Made by a program: the position numbers and the translations under genes. This document shows, one piece after another, positions 7,306-15,965 of a stretch of DNA of 64,000 bases; within the stretch, counting starts at the first letter, position 1; each line of letters starts with the position of its first letter. The stretch covers positions 992,001 to 1,056,000 of the forward strand of contig NZ_JAMJWG010000001.1 of assembly GCF_024435355.1 (NCBI RefSeq). Direction: 5' to 3'. Source of the stretch: Streptomyces odontomachi (GTDB lineage Bacteria > Actinomycetota > Actinomycetes > Streptomycetales > Streptomycetaceae). The notes below the pieces were generated by a model that did not search any database, was not told the DNA's origin, and saw nothing but the letters and a program-made list of their open reading frames with translations.

Positions 7306-8373
7306 TCAGGTCCGCCGCGTGTCCGGCCTGCGGGTCGACTCCCGTGCCATGAGGATCGGCGGCAGCCGCACGCTGCGGCGCGGGGCGCTCGGATCCGCGA
7401 TCCGGGTGAGGAGGAAGTCGACGGCGGTCGTGCCGACGTCGTCCGCTGGCAGGCGGACCGTGGTGAGCGACGGCTCCAGGTAGGCGGCGAAGGGATGGTC
7501 GCCGTAGCCGAGCAGCATGACGTCGTCCGGCACGGTGAGCCCGCAGGCGTGCAGGGCCTTCAGGATGCCCAGGGCCACGTAGTCGTTGCCGGCGACCACC
7601 AGGTCGGGGTGGTGGTCCGGGGTGATGAGGCCGGCGGCCATCTGGTGGGCGTCGTCGGGGCTCCAGGGCAGGCTCGCGCCGTGCGTGCGGCGGGTGGGGA
7701 CCTTGATGACCAGACCGTCCCGCCGGTCGATACCGGCGCTCGCCAGGCCGCGGTGGAAACCGTCGATCCGCGCCGTGACGGTGCTGATCTCCAGGTCTTC
7801 CTCGAACAGCCAGGCCCGCCGCACCCCCGCACCTGCCGCGCTGCGCACCGCCTCCGCGATGCCCTGCTCGGCGTCGATGCCGACGAAGTCGAAACCGAGT
7901 GCCGGAATGTCCCGGCTGAGCAGCACCACGGGGACGTTCGCCTTCGCCAGCCGCTCCCAGGCGTCGCTGCGGCCCTGGATCGGGATGCCGAGCACACCGT
8001 CCACGCCGAACCGCAACAGTTGCTGGACGGCCTCTTCCTCGCTCTGCTCGGACTCCTCGGTGACCAGCAGCAGTACCGAGTAGCCGGCGCTGCGACACTG
8101 CCGCTCCACCGCCGGGATCAGCGCGGCGTAGAACGGATTGGACGGGTTGGTGATCACCAGTCCGATGACCATCGTCCGGCCCGACACCAGCAGCCTGGCG
8201 TGGCTGTTCGGCTGGTATCCGAGGCGCTGGGCCTCGGCCAGCACGGCCTCGCGGGTGGCCGCGCTGACCTGGCTCTTGCCGGCCAGCGCCCGGGACACCG
8301 TGTTCACCGAGAGACCGAGCCCGGCGGCGATGTCGCGCAGGGTCACCCGCTGGGACCGCTGGGGACGCATCAT
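7306..8373 (-). CDS. LacI-family transcriptional regulator
   Basis: A 355-residue LacI/GalR repressor. The N-terminal headpiece is intact: VTLRDIAAGLGLSVNTVSRA (HTH) with the hinge region RLGYQPNSHARLL; the rest is a periplasmic-binding-protein-like ligand domain (GLVITNPSNPFYAALIP). It is the last gene of the leftward operon 9699 to 7306, so it probably represses its own operon and the divergent transporter through the TGAACGTTCA sites at 9757 and 9832, which have the central CG dyad of LacI-family operators. I chose the first ATG of the pair at 8373; a GTG at 8418 is possible. Confidence 0.9.
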   Translation of the reverse strand: MMRPQRSQRVTLRDIAAGLGLSVNTVSRALAGKSQVSAATREAVLAEAQRLGYQPNSHARLLVSGRTMVIGLVITNPSNPFYAALIPAVERQCRSAGYSVLLLVTEESEQSEEEAVQQLLRFGVDGVLGIPIQGRSDAWERLAKANVPVVLLSRDIPALGFDFVGIDAEQGIAEAVRSAAGAGVRRAWLFEEDLEISTVTARIDGFHRGLASAGIDRRDGLVIKVPTRRTHGASLPWSPDDAHQMAAGLITPDHHPDLVVAGNDYVALGILKALHACGLTVPDDVMLLGYGDHPFAAYLEPSLTTVRLPADDVGTTAVDFLLTRIADPSAPRRSVRLPPILMARESTRRPDTRRT

Positions 8374-8428
8374 CGCTGTGTCGGTGCTCCGTTCGGGCAG
8401 GGCGCGCTCGTCGTGCACGGGCGCACGC

Positions 8429-8761
8429 TCAGCTCTTGCCCACGAGGTAGATCCGCAGTTTAGCGACCGGATTCTCACCGGTGACGCGGCAACGCAGCCG
8501 TAGCCACTGCCCGAAGCCCGACACCGGCCAACTCCGCACGCCCTCGGTGGACACCGCGTGCACCGACTCGTCGAGGTCGCACCAGTGCAGGCCGTCCGGG
8601 GAGATCTCGGTGGCGAAGGTGAGGAGCGTGCCCTCGGCGATGTCCAGGGCGTGCACGAAGAACCGCGCCTCGGCCGCCCAGGGAATCTCGTACGGCTCGG
8701 TGCAGAAGTCGGCGGTCGCCGTCCTGTTGCGCTCCAGCACCGCCGTCATGGTCGATCGCAT
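8429..8761 (-). CDS. Unassigned 110-residue protein of the LacI operon
   Basis: A small protein with no signal peptide and no motif I recognise. Composition (CTEPYEIPWAAEARFFVHAL, then EISPDGLHWCDLDE and VSGFGQWLRLRCRV) suggests an all-beta domain, compatible with a carbohydrate-binding or jelly-roll fold, but this is inference from pattern only. It lies 8 bases after the 309-residue gene and 55 before LacI, so it is in the same operon. ATG 8761 or 8749 may be the start. Confidence 0.72.
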   Translation of the reverse strand: MRSTMTAVLERNRTATADFCTEPYEIPWAAEARFFVHALDIAEGTLLTFATEISPDGLHWCDLDESVHAVSTEGVRSWPVSGFGQWLRLRCRVTGENPVAKLRIYLVGKS

Positions 8762-8769
8762 CGCGTGGA

Positions 8770-9699
8770 CTACCAATCTACGGAGATGAGAACGGAATCG
8801 AGGAAGAGGAAGTTCCTGACGTCGGCGTGGGTGCGTACCGAGAAGTAGAAGTTCAGGAGGTTGTCGAGCGTCTGGTAGCGGTCCGGGTACACCGGGACCG
8901 GCACCTGGCGCAGGTCCATGACCGCGTCGTTGAGCTGGAGTTCCACATTGGCGCGCAGCCGGGTGTCGATGCGCCAGCGCAGATAGTGCCAGTTGATCTT
9001 GGTCGGCACCTCGTTGACGCAGAGTTCCGTCGGGTCGCCCAGGTAACGCCAGTCGTCGGGGTCGGGCGCGGTGAAGTCCGCCGCGTACGGCAGGGCGAAC
9101 TTCCCCTGGACATGGTCGCGGGGCGTCGGTTCCGGCACGACGGGATACTTCCAGCGCCGGGTCAGCTCGTTGTTCAGGTCGGTGTTCTCGTACCGCATCA
9201 CCGTGTGGTAGCGGATGCCCTGGTCGGAGCAGATGTCCGTGGCCACCGTGAAGGCGCCGAACTCGGCCTCGGCCGGGTGGCGGTTGCCGTCCCAGGCGAC
9301 CGAACCGGGCTGCGCGGGACCCACGTTGGCCTCCGCCTTGAAGGCGAGGTACGCCTCGATCTGCACCTCCCCGCGGCCGGCCATCGTCAGCCGCCGGATG
9401 GCGGTGGCCGTGTGTCCCCGGTAGGCGCGGCTGGCCAGTTTCAGGGCGTAGTTGCCGCTCAGCGTGCCGTGCGTGCCCACGTCGAAGAACGAGCACGAGG
9501 ACAGCTGGGGCGGGCGGAAGTCCCGCATGTGCGCGTCGACGGTGTCCAGGTTGCCCTGGCCGTCGTAGTTGCCGAGGAGTTCGGTCCACCCGTGGGTCGT
9601 GGAGTCGAAACGGTCGAAGGCGAGGATGCGCGGCAGGGGGTTGAACTTCGACAGCTCCACGTCGTGGACGGTGAGCGGGGGGCGGACGCCGTGGGTCAT
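8770..9699 (-). CDS. Unassigned 309-residue protein of the LacI operon (possibly DUF6772)
   Basis: A soluble protein without signal peptide or membrane helix. It is rich in aromatic residues and beta-type patterns (LAFDRFDSTTHGWTELLGNYDG; LFLDSVLISVDW at the end), suggesting a beta-sandwich such as those in carbohydrate-active enzymes. From memory it resembles the DUF6772 family, but I cannot verify that. It is the first gene of the LacI operon and divergent from an MHS transporter, so a role in using the transported compound is a reasonable guess. ATG at 9699. Confidence 0.78.
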   Translation of the reverse strand: MTHGVRPPLTVHDVELSKFNPLPRILAFDRFDSTTHGWTELLGNYDGQGNLDTVDAHMRDFRPPQLSSCSFFDVGTHGTLSGNYALKLASRAYRGHTATAIRRLTMAGRGEVQIEAYLAFKAEANVGPAQPGSVAWDGNRHPAEAEFGAFTVATDICSDQGIRYHTVMRYENTDLNNELTRRWKYPVVPEPTPRDHVQGKFALPYAADFTAPDPDDWRYLGDPTELCVNEVPTKINWHYLRWRIDTRLRANVELQLNDAVMDLRQVPVPVYPDRYQTLDNLLNFYFSVRTHADVRNFLFLDSVLISVDW

Positions 9700-9756
9700 G
9701 GAGCGCTCCGATCGGTCGGGCGGGCAGACACGTCGATCTCTGGGACACCAGGACCA

Positions 9757-9766
9757 TGAACGTTCA
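9757..9766. promoter_or_regulatory. LacI-type operator for the leftward operon
   Basis: Perfect palindrome TGAACGTTCA with central CG. It sits just downstream of the predicted leftward promoter (-10 at 9778-9783), where bound repressor would block transcription. An equivalent site follows the divergent promoter. Confidence 0.7.
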
Positions 9767-9777
9767 CGGTTTTCGAT

Positions 9778-9807
9778 ACCGTAACTCTCTCTTGACGCTC
9801 CTCACAA
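9778..9807 (-). promoter_or_regulatory. Predicted leftward promoter
   Basis: On the minus strand, TTGTGA (9807-9802) and TACGGT (9783-9778) are separated by 18 bases. This is a reasonable vegetative promoter for the 309-residue gene. Confidence 0.45.
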
Positions 9808-9820
9808 GGACTTCTAATCT
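9792..9820 (+). promoter_or_regulatory. Predicted rightward promoter of the MHS transporter
   Basis: TTGACG (9792-9797) and TAATCT (9815-9820) are 17 bases apart, close to the vegetative consensus. The predicted start is near 9827, five bases before the operator at 9832. It overlaps the leftward promoter, so the two compete. Confidence 0.7.
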
Positions 9821-9831
9821 CCCCGGGCAAC

Positions 9832-9843
9832 ATGAACGTTCAT
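9832..9843. promoter_or_regulatory. LacI-type operator for the MHS transporter
   Basis: Perfect 12-bp palindrome ATGAACGTTCAT, identical in its core to the site at 9757 and 75 bases from it. It lies immediately after the predicted rightward transcription start. Confidence 0.72.
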
Positions 9844-9881
9844 CCAAGAGGTTCCGGTAGCTCTCTCGTGTGAGGTCGAGG

Positions 9882-11198
9882 ATGACGCTTCGCATCAGCC
9901 GGCCGACGGTCGCTTCCACCGTGGGCACCGCCCTGGAGTGGTACGACTTCTCGCTCTACGGCACCGCCGCCGCCCTGGTGCTGCCGAAGGTCTTCTTCCC
10001 GGACGCCGACCCGCTCTCGGCGACGCTGTCGTCGCTCGGCACGTTCGCTGTGGGCTTCTTCGCGCGCCCCGTCGGCGGGGTGATCATCGGCGTGCTCGGC
10101 GACCGGGTGGGCCGCCGCATGATGCTGTTCTGCACCCTGGTCCTGATGGCCGTCTCCTCCACCCTGATCGGAGTGCTGCCCGACTACGCGACGGCCGGCG
10201 CGGCGGCGCCCGCCGCCCTGGTCGTGCTGCGGGTCCTGCAAGGCCTCGGCGCGGGCGGCGAGTACGCCGGCGCGATGCTGATGTCCGCCGAGCATGCCGA
10301 GACGCGTGCCCGAGGGGTCAACGCCAGCGCTCCCACCCTCGGCAACGCGGTCGGCTCCCTCGCCGCCACCGGCGTGTTCTTCCTGACCTCGGCCGTGATG
10401 TCGGAGCACAGCTTCCGCAGCTACGGGTGGCGCATCCCGTTCCTGCTCAGCTGTCTGGTCGGGGTCGCCGGATTCATCATCCGGCTGAAGGTCACCGACA
10501 GCCCGGAGTTCCGCGCGGCCCGCAGCAAGGGCCACACCGGCTTCCCGTTGCGGAGCCTCTTCACCTCGTCAGGAGACCGGATCGCACCGGCCATGCTCAT
10601 CAGCATCGCGCCCAACGTGATCAGCTACCTGCCGTCCGTGTACGCGCTCAGCCATCTCGCGGACGACGTCGGCACGGCCGCCTGGGTGGGGCTCACCGGC
10701 ATCGTCATCGCCAACGCCCTGAAAGTCGTGACGGTGCCCACCGCGGGCTGGCTGTGCGACCGGTTCGGCAGGCGGCCGGTGATGATCACGGGTGCGGTGT
10801 CCGCCGCGGTGCTGTTCTATCCGTTCTTCGTGATGCTGGACACCGGGACGCCCGTGATCATCTGGGCCGCCCTCGTGCTGATCTTCACGCTCTGCAACGA
10901 CCTCACGCTCGCCTCGCAGGCGACCATGCTGTCGGAGATGTTCGACGCCACGCACCGCTACACCGGTGTCACCTTCACCCGTGAGATCACCGGTGCGATC
11001 ATCGGCGGCACCATCCCGTTCGTCGCCACCCGGCTCCATGCGTGGTCACACGGCGGACAGTGGAGCGTCGTCGGCTACTCCGCGGTGCTCTGCCTGCTCT
11101 CCGCGGTCGGCGCCCTCTTCGTCAAGGAACCGCCCCACCTGAGGAAGACCGACGGCGGCCGGCCAGCGGTCGGGGACACGGCGGCCGCAAAGTCCTGA
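9882..11198 (+). CDS. MHS-family metabolite:proton symporter
   Basis: A 438-residue, 12-helix major facilitator of the metabolite:H+ symporter family (relatives import shikimate, alpha-ketoglutarate, dicarboxylates or osmolytes). Landmarks: TALEWYDFSLYGTAAA in helix 1, the GDRVGRR loop motif between helices 2 and 3, LQGLGAGGEYAGAMLM in helix 4 and the second-half loop CDRFGRRPV. ATG at 9882 is preferred since GAGG lies six bases upstream; GTG at 9870 is the alternative. Divergent from and co-regulated with the LacI operon, whose protein products may act on the imported compound. Confidence 0.92.
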   Translation: MTLRISRPTVASTVGTALEWYDFSLYGTAAALVLPKVFFPDADPLSATLSSLGTFAVGFFARPVGGVIIGVLGDRVGRRMMLFCTLVLMAVSSTLIGVLPDYATAGAAAPAALVVLRVLQGLGAGGEYAGAMLMSAEHAETRARGVNASAPTLGNAVGSLAATGVFFLTSAVMSEHSFRSYGWRIPFLLSCLVGVAGFIIRLKVTDSPEFRAARSKGHTGFPLRSLFTSSGDRIAPAMLISIAPNVISYLPSVYALSHLADDVGTAAWVGLTGIVIANALKVVTVPTAGWLCDRFGRRPVMITGAVSAAVLFYPFFVMLDTGTPVIIWAALVLIFTLCNDLTLASQATMLSEMFDATHRYTGVTFTREITGAIIGGTIPFVATRLHAWSHGGQWSVVGYSAVLCLLSAVGALFVKEPPHLRKTDGGRPAVGDTAAAKS

Positions 11199-11247
11199 GC
11201 CCGGGATGGTCTCCGGACCGGGCACGGCGGTCGTCCAGCCCGGGAAG

Positions 11248-11781
11248 TCAGCCAAGGCCCGGCTGGGTGACGGTGAGGTCGACGGCGCCGTGCGTCGCGT
11301 GTCGCACCCACTCGGCGAACCGTTGCCCGTACTCGTCCTCGGCCGGCCCCGTGATCTCCTCGGCGTGCTCGGGGGCGGTGAGCCCGAAGGTCCCCGCCAG
11401 CCAGGTCAGGTACTCCTCGCGCCCGGGGCAGTGGTCGTCCGGGTCCGCCGGCTCGACCGCGAGCAACCGGAACAGCTCGCGCAGACCGCGCGCGGCGACG
11501 TGGAGCTCACCCTCGTCCCCGAAGCAGACGACGGGCAGTGTCGCCAGGTCGGCGCGGTCGTCGCAGCGCCACAGCCCGTAGTACGAACCGGAGCTGGCGG
11601 CGTAGGCGAAGTAGATCACCTGTTCCAGGTACGCCTCGTCCGCCATGCCGCAGAACCAGTCGCGTTCGTCGTCGTTGTAGTCGAACAGCTCGAAACCCGG
11701 GGCGAAGCACTGCCCCGCGAGCCGATCCTCCAGTTCCTTCAGGGAGTTGAGTTCGGAAAGGGGTGAGTAGACGTCGCTCAT
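11248..11781 (-). CDS. SMI1/KNR4 (SUKH)-like protein
   Basis: A 177-residue soluble protein. The central part (GSYYGLWRCDDRADLATLP, then VVCFGDEGELHVAA) resembles the SUKH/SMI1-KNR4 superfamily, whose members often act as immunity proteins or protein-interaction modules. No toxin gene lies next to it, so an immunity role is not supported by context. The C-terminal acidic segment (APEHAEEITGPAEDEYG) is not recognised. ATG at 11781 follows GGCGGAGACCCC. Convergent with the MHS transporter. Confidence 0.7.
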   Translation of the reverse strand: MSDVYSPLSELNSLKELEDRLAGQCFAPGFELFDYNDDERDWFCGMADEAYLEQVIYFAYAASSGSYYGLWRCDDRADLATLPVVCFGDEGELHVAARGLRELFRLLAVEPADPDDHCPGREEYLTWLAGTFGLTAPEHAEEITGPAEDEYGQRFAEWVRHATHGAVDLTVTQPGLG

Positions 11782-12040
11782 GGGGTCTCCGCCGGAAGCA
11801 GTGGTTCGGTCCGGGTGAACCATAGGTGCGGCCGCTGACAACCCTGCGAACAGTGCGGGTGCCCGTCGCCGAGGGGGCGTGCGCCGGCGCACCACGGCTG
11901 AAAGCCGTCTTGAGCCGGCGCGGCCGTTTCCCCAGACTGGCTGATTACCGTGGCACGCCTCGCTCGCTCCGAGGACCCCACCCCTCAGCCCACACCCCGG
12001 ACGTCACGGTGGGGACGGCTGCCCTGTGCGGGGAGAACCC

Positions 12041-12682
12041 ATGCGCCGAAAGCACCAGCCGGCACCCGACGATCCGCCCGTCACCTCCGGTGTCTCCCGG
12101 CGCGGGTTCCTCGGGCGCACCAGCGCTGTCGTGGCCACCGCGACCGCCACCGTGGTACCCGGAGCGCCGGAGGCCGAGGCTGCCGCGCCGGGCGCCGCCG
12201 ACGTCCCCGGCGAACACCTCGTCACGGTCCGCCTCACCGTCAACGGCGAGCCGCGCCGCCTGCGCGTGGACCCCCGGTGGACCCTGCTGGACGTGCTGCG
12301 GGAACGGCTGGGGCTGACCGGCACCAAGAAGGGCTGCGACCGCGGCCAGTGCGGTGCCTGCACCGTGCACGTCGACGGCCGCCGCGTGGTGTCCTGCCTG
12401 ACCCTGGTGGCCACCCTCGACGAGCACCATGTCACCACCATCGAGGGACTCGGTGCCGACGACGAACTCCACCCGATGCAGCAGGCGTTCCTCGACCGCG
12501 ACGGCTTCCAGTGCGGGTTCTGCACCCCCGGCCAGATCATGTCCGCCGTCTGCCTGGCCGGCGAGGGACACGACGGCTCCGACGACGAGATCCGCGAGTA
12601 CATGTCCGGCAACCTCTGCCGGTGCAGCGCCTACCCGAACATCGTCGACGCCGTCAAGGACGCCGGGCGGGTGAGGCACTGA
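12041..12682 (+). CDS. paoA: Aldehyde/xanthine oxidoreductase, 2Fe-2S subunit (Tat-exported)
   Basis: The 213-residue iron-sulphur subunit of a molybdo-flavoenzyme. A Tat signal is present (VSRRGFLGRTSAVVA), so the assembled complex is probably exported, as in the E. coli periplasmic aldehyde oxidoreductase PaoABC. Both [2Fe-2S] clusters have their ligands: C99, C104, C107, C119 in the plant-ferredoxin domain and C158, C161, C193, C195 in the helical domain. GGGGAGA before ATG 12041 supports this start over a GTG five codons upstream. First gene of a three-gene overlapping operon. Confidence 0.93.
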   Translation: MRRKHQPAPDDPPVTSGVSRRGFLGRTSAVVATATATVVPGAPEAEAAAPGAADVPGEHLVTVRLTVNGEPRRLRVDPRWTLLDVLRERLGLTGTKKGCDRGQCGACTVHVDGRRVVSCLTLVATLDEHHVTTIEGLGADDELHPMQQAFLDRDGFQCGFCTPGQIMSAVCLAGEGHDGSDDEIREYMSGNLCRCSAYPNIVDAVKDAGRVRH

Positions 12683-13659
12683 TGCGCCCCTACGAGTTCG
12701 CCGCGCCCCGCAGCCTGCGGGAGGCCCTGGACCGGGCCGGCGACGGCAGCGCCTACCTGGCGGGCGGTACCACCCTGGTGGACCTGATGAAGCTGGAGGT
12801 ACTGACCCCCAGCCGGGTGCTGGACATCAACCGCCTGCCGTTGCACGGCATCACCCTCGACGACCAGGGCCTGCACATCGGCGCCCTGGAGCGCATGAGC
12901 GACGTCACCGAGCACCCGCTCGTGCGCGAGCGCTACCCCGTCATCAGCCGGGCCCTGGACCTGAGCGCCTCGCAGCAGCTGCGGAACATGGCCAGCATGG
13001 GCGGCAACCTGCTCCAGCGCACCCGGTGCGGCTACTTCCGCGACGTCTCCACCCCCTGCAACAGACGTGAACCGGGCAGCGGCTGCGCCGCGTTGGACGG
13101 CGTCAACCGCCACCACGCCATCCTCGGCACCAGTGACTCCTGCGCCGCCACCCACCCCAGTGACGTCGCCGTCGCCCTCGTCGCCCTGGACACCGTGCTG
13201 CATCTGCACGGACCCGAGGGCGCCCGCACCGTGCCGCTCGACACCTTCTACCGCCTGCCCGGCGACACCCCGCACATCGAAAACCGGCTACGGCCGAACG
13301 AGCTCGTCACCGGCTTCACCGTCCCGCCGCTGGGCTGGGCCACCCGCTCTACCTACCTCAAGATCCGCGACCGGCAGTCGTACGACTTCGCCCTCGCCTC
13401 CGCCGCCGTCGCCCTCCACCTGCGCGGCGGCCACATCGTCGCGGCACGGGTCGCCGCGGGCGGCGTCGGCACCCGCCCCTGGCGACTCACCGGCGTCGAA
13501 GCGGCCCTGGCGGACCGGCCCGCCACACCGGCGACGTACCAGTCGGCCACCGCCCACGCCGCCGACGGCGCCCGCACCCTCAGCGGCAACGCCTTCAAAC
13601 CCGAACTGCTCCGCCGCACCCTGGTGCGCGCCCTGACCAGCCTCGGAGACGCCCGATGA
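12682..13659 (+). CDS. paoB: Aldehyde/xanthine oxidoreductase, FAD subunit
   Basis: A 325-residue FAD-binding subunit of the CO dehydrogenase/xanthine dehydrogenase medium-chain type: LAGGTTLVDLMKLEV and NMASMGGNLLQRTRC bind FAD. Between them and the C-terminal domain is an insertion with four cysteines (C116, C126, C135, C154), the place where E. coli PaoB carries an extra [4Fe-4S] cluster; this supports the Pao subgroup rather than ordinary xanthine dehydrogenase. The start ATG overlaps the upstream stop as TGATG. Confidence 0.93.
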   Translation: MRPYEFAAPRSLREALDRAGDGSAYLAGGTTLVDLMKLEVLTPSRVLDINRLPLHGITLDDQGLHIGALERMSDVTEHPLVRERYPVISRALDLSASQQLRNMASMGGNLLQRTRCGYFRDVSTPCNRREPGSGCAALDGVNRHHAILGTSDSCAATHPSDVAVALVALDTVLHLHGPEGARTVPLDTFYRLPGDTPHIENRLRPNELVTGFTVPPLGWATRSTYLKIRDRQSYDFALASAAVALHLRGGHIVAARVAAGGVGTRPWRLTGVEAALADRPATPATYQSATAHAADGARTLSGNAFKPELLRRTLVRALTSLGDAR

Positions 13660-15881
13660 CCTCATCCTCCACGGGCTCACCGGTGGGCCGTGACATCGAA
13701 CGGGTCGACGGCCGCCAGAAGGTGACGGGACGCGCCCGCTACGCCGCCGACCAGCACGTCGAACACCTCGCGTACGCCGCTCTGGTGCTCAGCACGGTCG
13801 GCAAGGGCCGCATCCGCACCATGGACACCGACGCCGCCGCCAAGGCCCCCGGCGTGCTCGCCGTCCACACCCCCTTCGCGCCGCTCAAGCTGTACGCGGG
13901 AGGCGGGTTCGGCGAGTCCTTCGCACCGTTGCAGGACGACACGGTGCGCTACCGCGGCCAGATCATCGGCATGGTCGTGGCCGACACCTTCGAACGGGCC
14001 CGTGACGCCGCGCAGCTCATCCGCGCCGACTACGACACGGAACCGGTGCGCGCCTCGCTGCCCGCCGGGCTGCCCGGCACCCCACCGCCCGGGAGAGGCC
14101 CGGCCGGCGCCTCGACGACCCGTACCACGGTGCTCGCCGACGGCGTCGACTCCATCGAGGACGCGCTCGACGCCGGCGAGATCACCGTGCAGACCACCGT
14201 CACCCAGCCCGTCCAGCACCACGCGGCCATGGAACCGCACGCCACCACCGCCGTCTGGCACGACGACCACGTCACCGTCTACTGCGGCACCCAGGCCCCC
14301 GGGATCTACGCCTCCGGCATCGCCGGCCAACTGGGCGTCGAACCCGACCGGGTCCGCGTCGTCAGCCCCTTCACCGGCGGCGGGTTCGGCGGCAAGTCCA
14401 TCCCCTGGGGCGACGCCGCCCTCACCGCGGCCGCGGCACGCGCGCTCGGTCGCCCGGTCAAGCTGGTGCTCGCCAGGGAACAGGTCTTCACGCTGGCCGG
14501 ACACCGCTCCAGCCTCACCCAGACCGTCCGCCTCGCCGCGTCGCGCGACGGTGTGCTCAGCGCCGTCAGCCACACCTCGGCGGCGTCCTATTCGGCCAGC
14601 GGCGGCTGGGTGCTCACCCCGGCCTCGGGCACGTCGGGCGTGTTCTACGCCACGCCCAACCTCCACGTCGACGAGCGTGTCGTCACCCTCGACGTGCCGG
14701 CCGCCACCGCCATGCGGGCCCCGGGTGAGGCACCCGGTTCCTTCGCGCTGGAGACGGCCATGGACGAACTCGCCGTCAAGACCGGCATCGACCCGGTGGA
14801 ACTGCGGCTGCGCAACCACGCCACGACGCTCCCCGGCACCCAGACCCCCTGGTCGAGCAAGTACCTGAAGGACTGCTACCGCATCGGCGCCGAACGCTTC
14901 GGCTGGCACCGGCGCGCGGCCACCCCGCGCAGCCGCACGGACGGCGAGTGGCTGGTCGGCACCGGCATGGCCACCGCCGTCTACCCCGCGGGCCGCATGC
15001 CGGCCACCGTCCGCATCCTCTTCCGCGACGACGGCACCGCCACCGTCGCCTCCGGCGCCGCCGACATCGGCACCGGAGCCTGGACGGTGCTCGCCATCGT
15101 GGCCGCCGACGCCCTCGGCCTGCCGCTCGCCCGGATCGAACCCCGGCTCGGAGACTCGTCCCTGCCGCCGGGCGCCCCCGCCTTCGGCTCCATGACCACG
15201 GGGAGCACCGCCCCGGCCGTCCAGGCGGCCGCAGCCGACGCGATCGACGCCCTGCGCAAGCTCGCCGCCGACACTCCGGCGTCCCCCTTCCACGGCCAGG
15301 ACCCCGCCGACCTGCGCTACCACGCGGGCCGGATCGAGGGCGACGGCGGTTCGGCGACGTTCGTGGAGCTGCTGGCCGCCGCCGGTACGCACTCCGTCGG
15401 AGCCACCTCGTCCGCGGCACGCGGCGACGAGGGCAAGAAGTACGCCTTCCACAGCTTCGGGGCGCACTTCTGCGAGGTGCGCGTCAACCGGTACACCGGC
15501 GAGCCCCGGGTCAGCCGGTTCACCACCGTCGTCGACGTCGGACGGGTCGTCAACGCCCGGACGACCCGCAGCCAGCTCATCGGCGGTGTGATCTTCGGGA
15601 TCGGCCACGCCCTCCTCGAAGCCGATCCCCTGGAGGAGCACACCGGCCGTCTCGCCGCCGCCAACCTCGGCGAGTACCTGGTTCCCGCGCACGCCGACAT
15701 ACCCCCCATCGACGTCCACTGGCTCGATCACCCCGACACCGTCTACAGCGCCTTCGGCGCCCGCGGCCTCGGTGAACTCGGCACCGTGGGCTCCGCCGCC
15801 GCCGTCGCCAACGCCGTGTACAACGCCACCGGCCTGCGGGTACGAGACCTGCCCATCACCCTCGACAAGCTGCTCGGCTGA
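13656..15881 (+). CDS. paoC: Aldehyde/xanthine oxidoreductase, molybdenum subunit
   Basis: The 741-residue catalytic subunit carrying molybdopterin-cytosine dinucleotide. Family signatures include DGRQKVTGRARYAAD at the N-terminus, PFTGGGFGGKS, MRAPGEAPGSFALE and the C-terminal GARGLGELG with the catalytic Glu at about 707. It oxidises an aldehyde or N-heterocycle with water as oxygen donor. The ATG overlaps the FAD-subunit stop (ATGA). Length is as in PaoC. No XdhC-like maturation factor (PaoD) follows; a MOSC protein does. Confidence 0.94.
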   Translation: MTSSSTGSPVGRDIERVDGRQKVTGRARYAADQHVEHLAYAALVLSTVGKGRIRTMDTDAAAKAPGVLAVHTPFAPLKLYAGGGFGESFAPLQDDTVRYRGQIIGMVVADTFERARDAAQLIRADYDTEPVRASLPAGLPGTPPPGRGPAGASTTRTTVLADGVDSIEDALDAGEITVQTTVTQPVQHHAAMEPHATTAVWHDDHVTVYCGTQAPGIYASGIAGQLGVEPDRVRVVSPFTGGGFGGKSIPWGDAALTAAAARALGRPVKLVLAREQVFTLAGHRSSLTQTVRLAASRDGVLSAVSHTSAASYSASGGWVLTPASGTSGVFYATPNLHVDERVVTLDVPAATAMRAPGEAPGSFALETAMDELAVKTGIDPVELRLRNHATTLPGTQTPWSSKYLKDCYRIGAERFGWHRRAATPRSRTDGEWLVGTGMATAVYPAGRMPATVRILFRDDGTATVASGAADIGTGAWTVLAIVAADALGLPLARIEPRLGDSSLPPGAPAFGSMTTGSTAPAVQAAAADAIDALRKLAADTPASPFHGQDPADLRYHAGRIEGDGGSATFVELLAAAGTHSVGATSSAARGDEGKKYAFHSFGAHFCEVRVNRYTGEPRVSRFTTVVDVGRVVNARTTRSQLIGGVIFGIGHALLEADPLEEHTGRLAAANLGEYLVPAHADIPPIDVHWLDHPDTVYSAFGARGLGELGTVGSAAAVANAVYNATGLRVRDLPITLDKLLG

Positions 15882-15965
15882 CACCCCCCGGTCGGCCCGC
15901 GGACCGTCGCCGCCACCCATCAGGACGGACGTCCTAATCTGGCCGTCTGCTGAAGGAGGCGGCAC

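Noticed and set aside
12041..15881. Xanthine dehydrogenase for purine catabolism
   Set aside because: The Tat signal and extra four-Cys motif in the FAD subunit favour the exported Pao subgroup; no purine-catabolic genes are adjacent.
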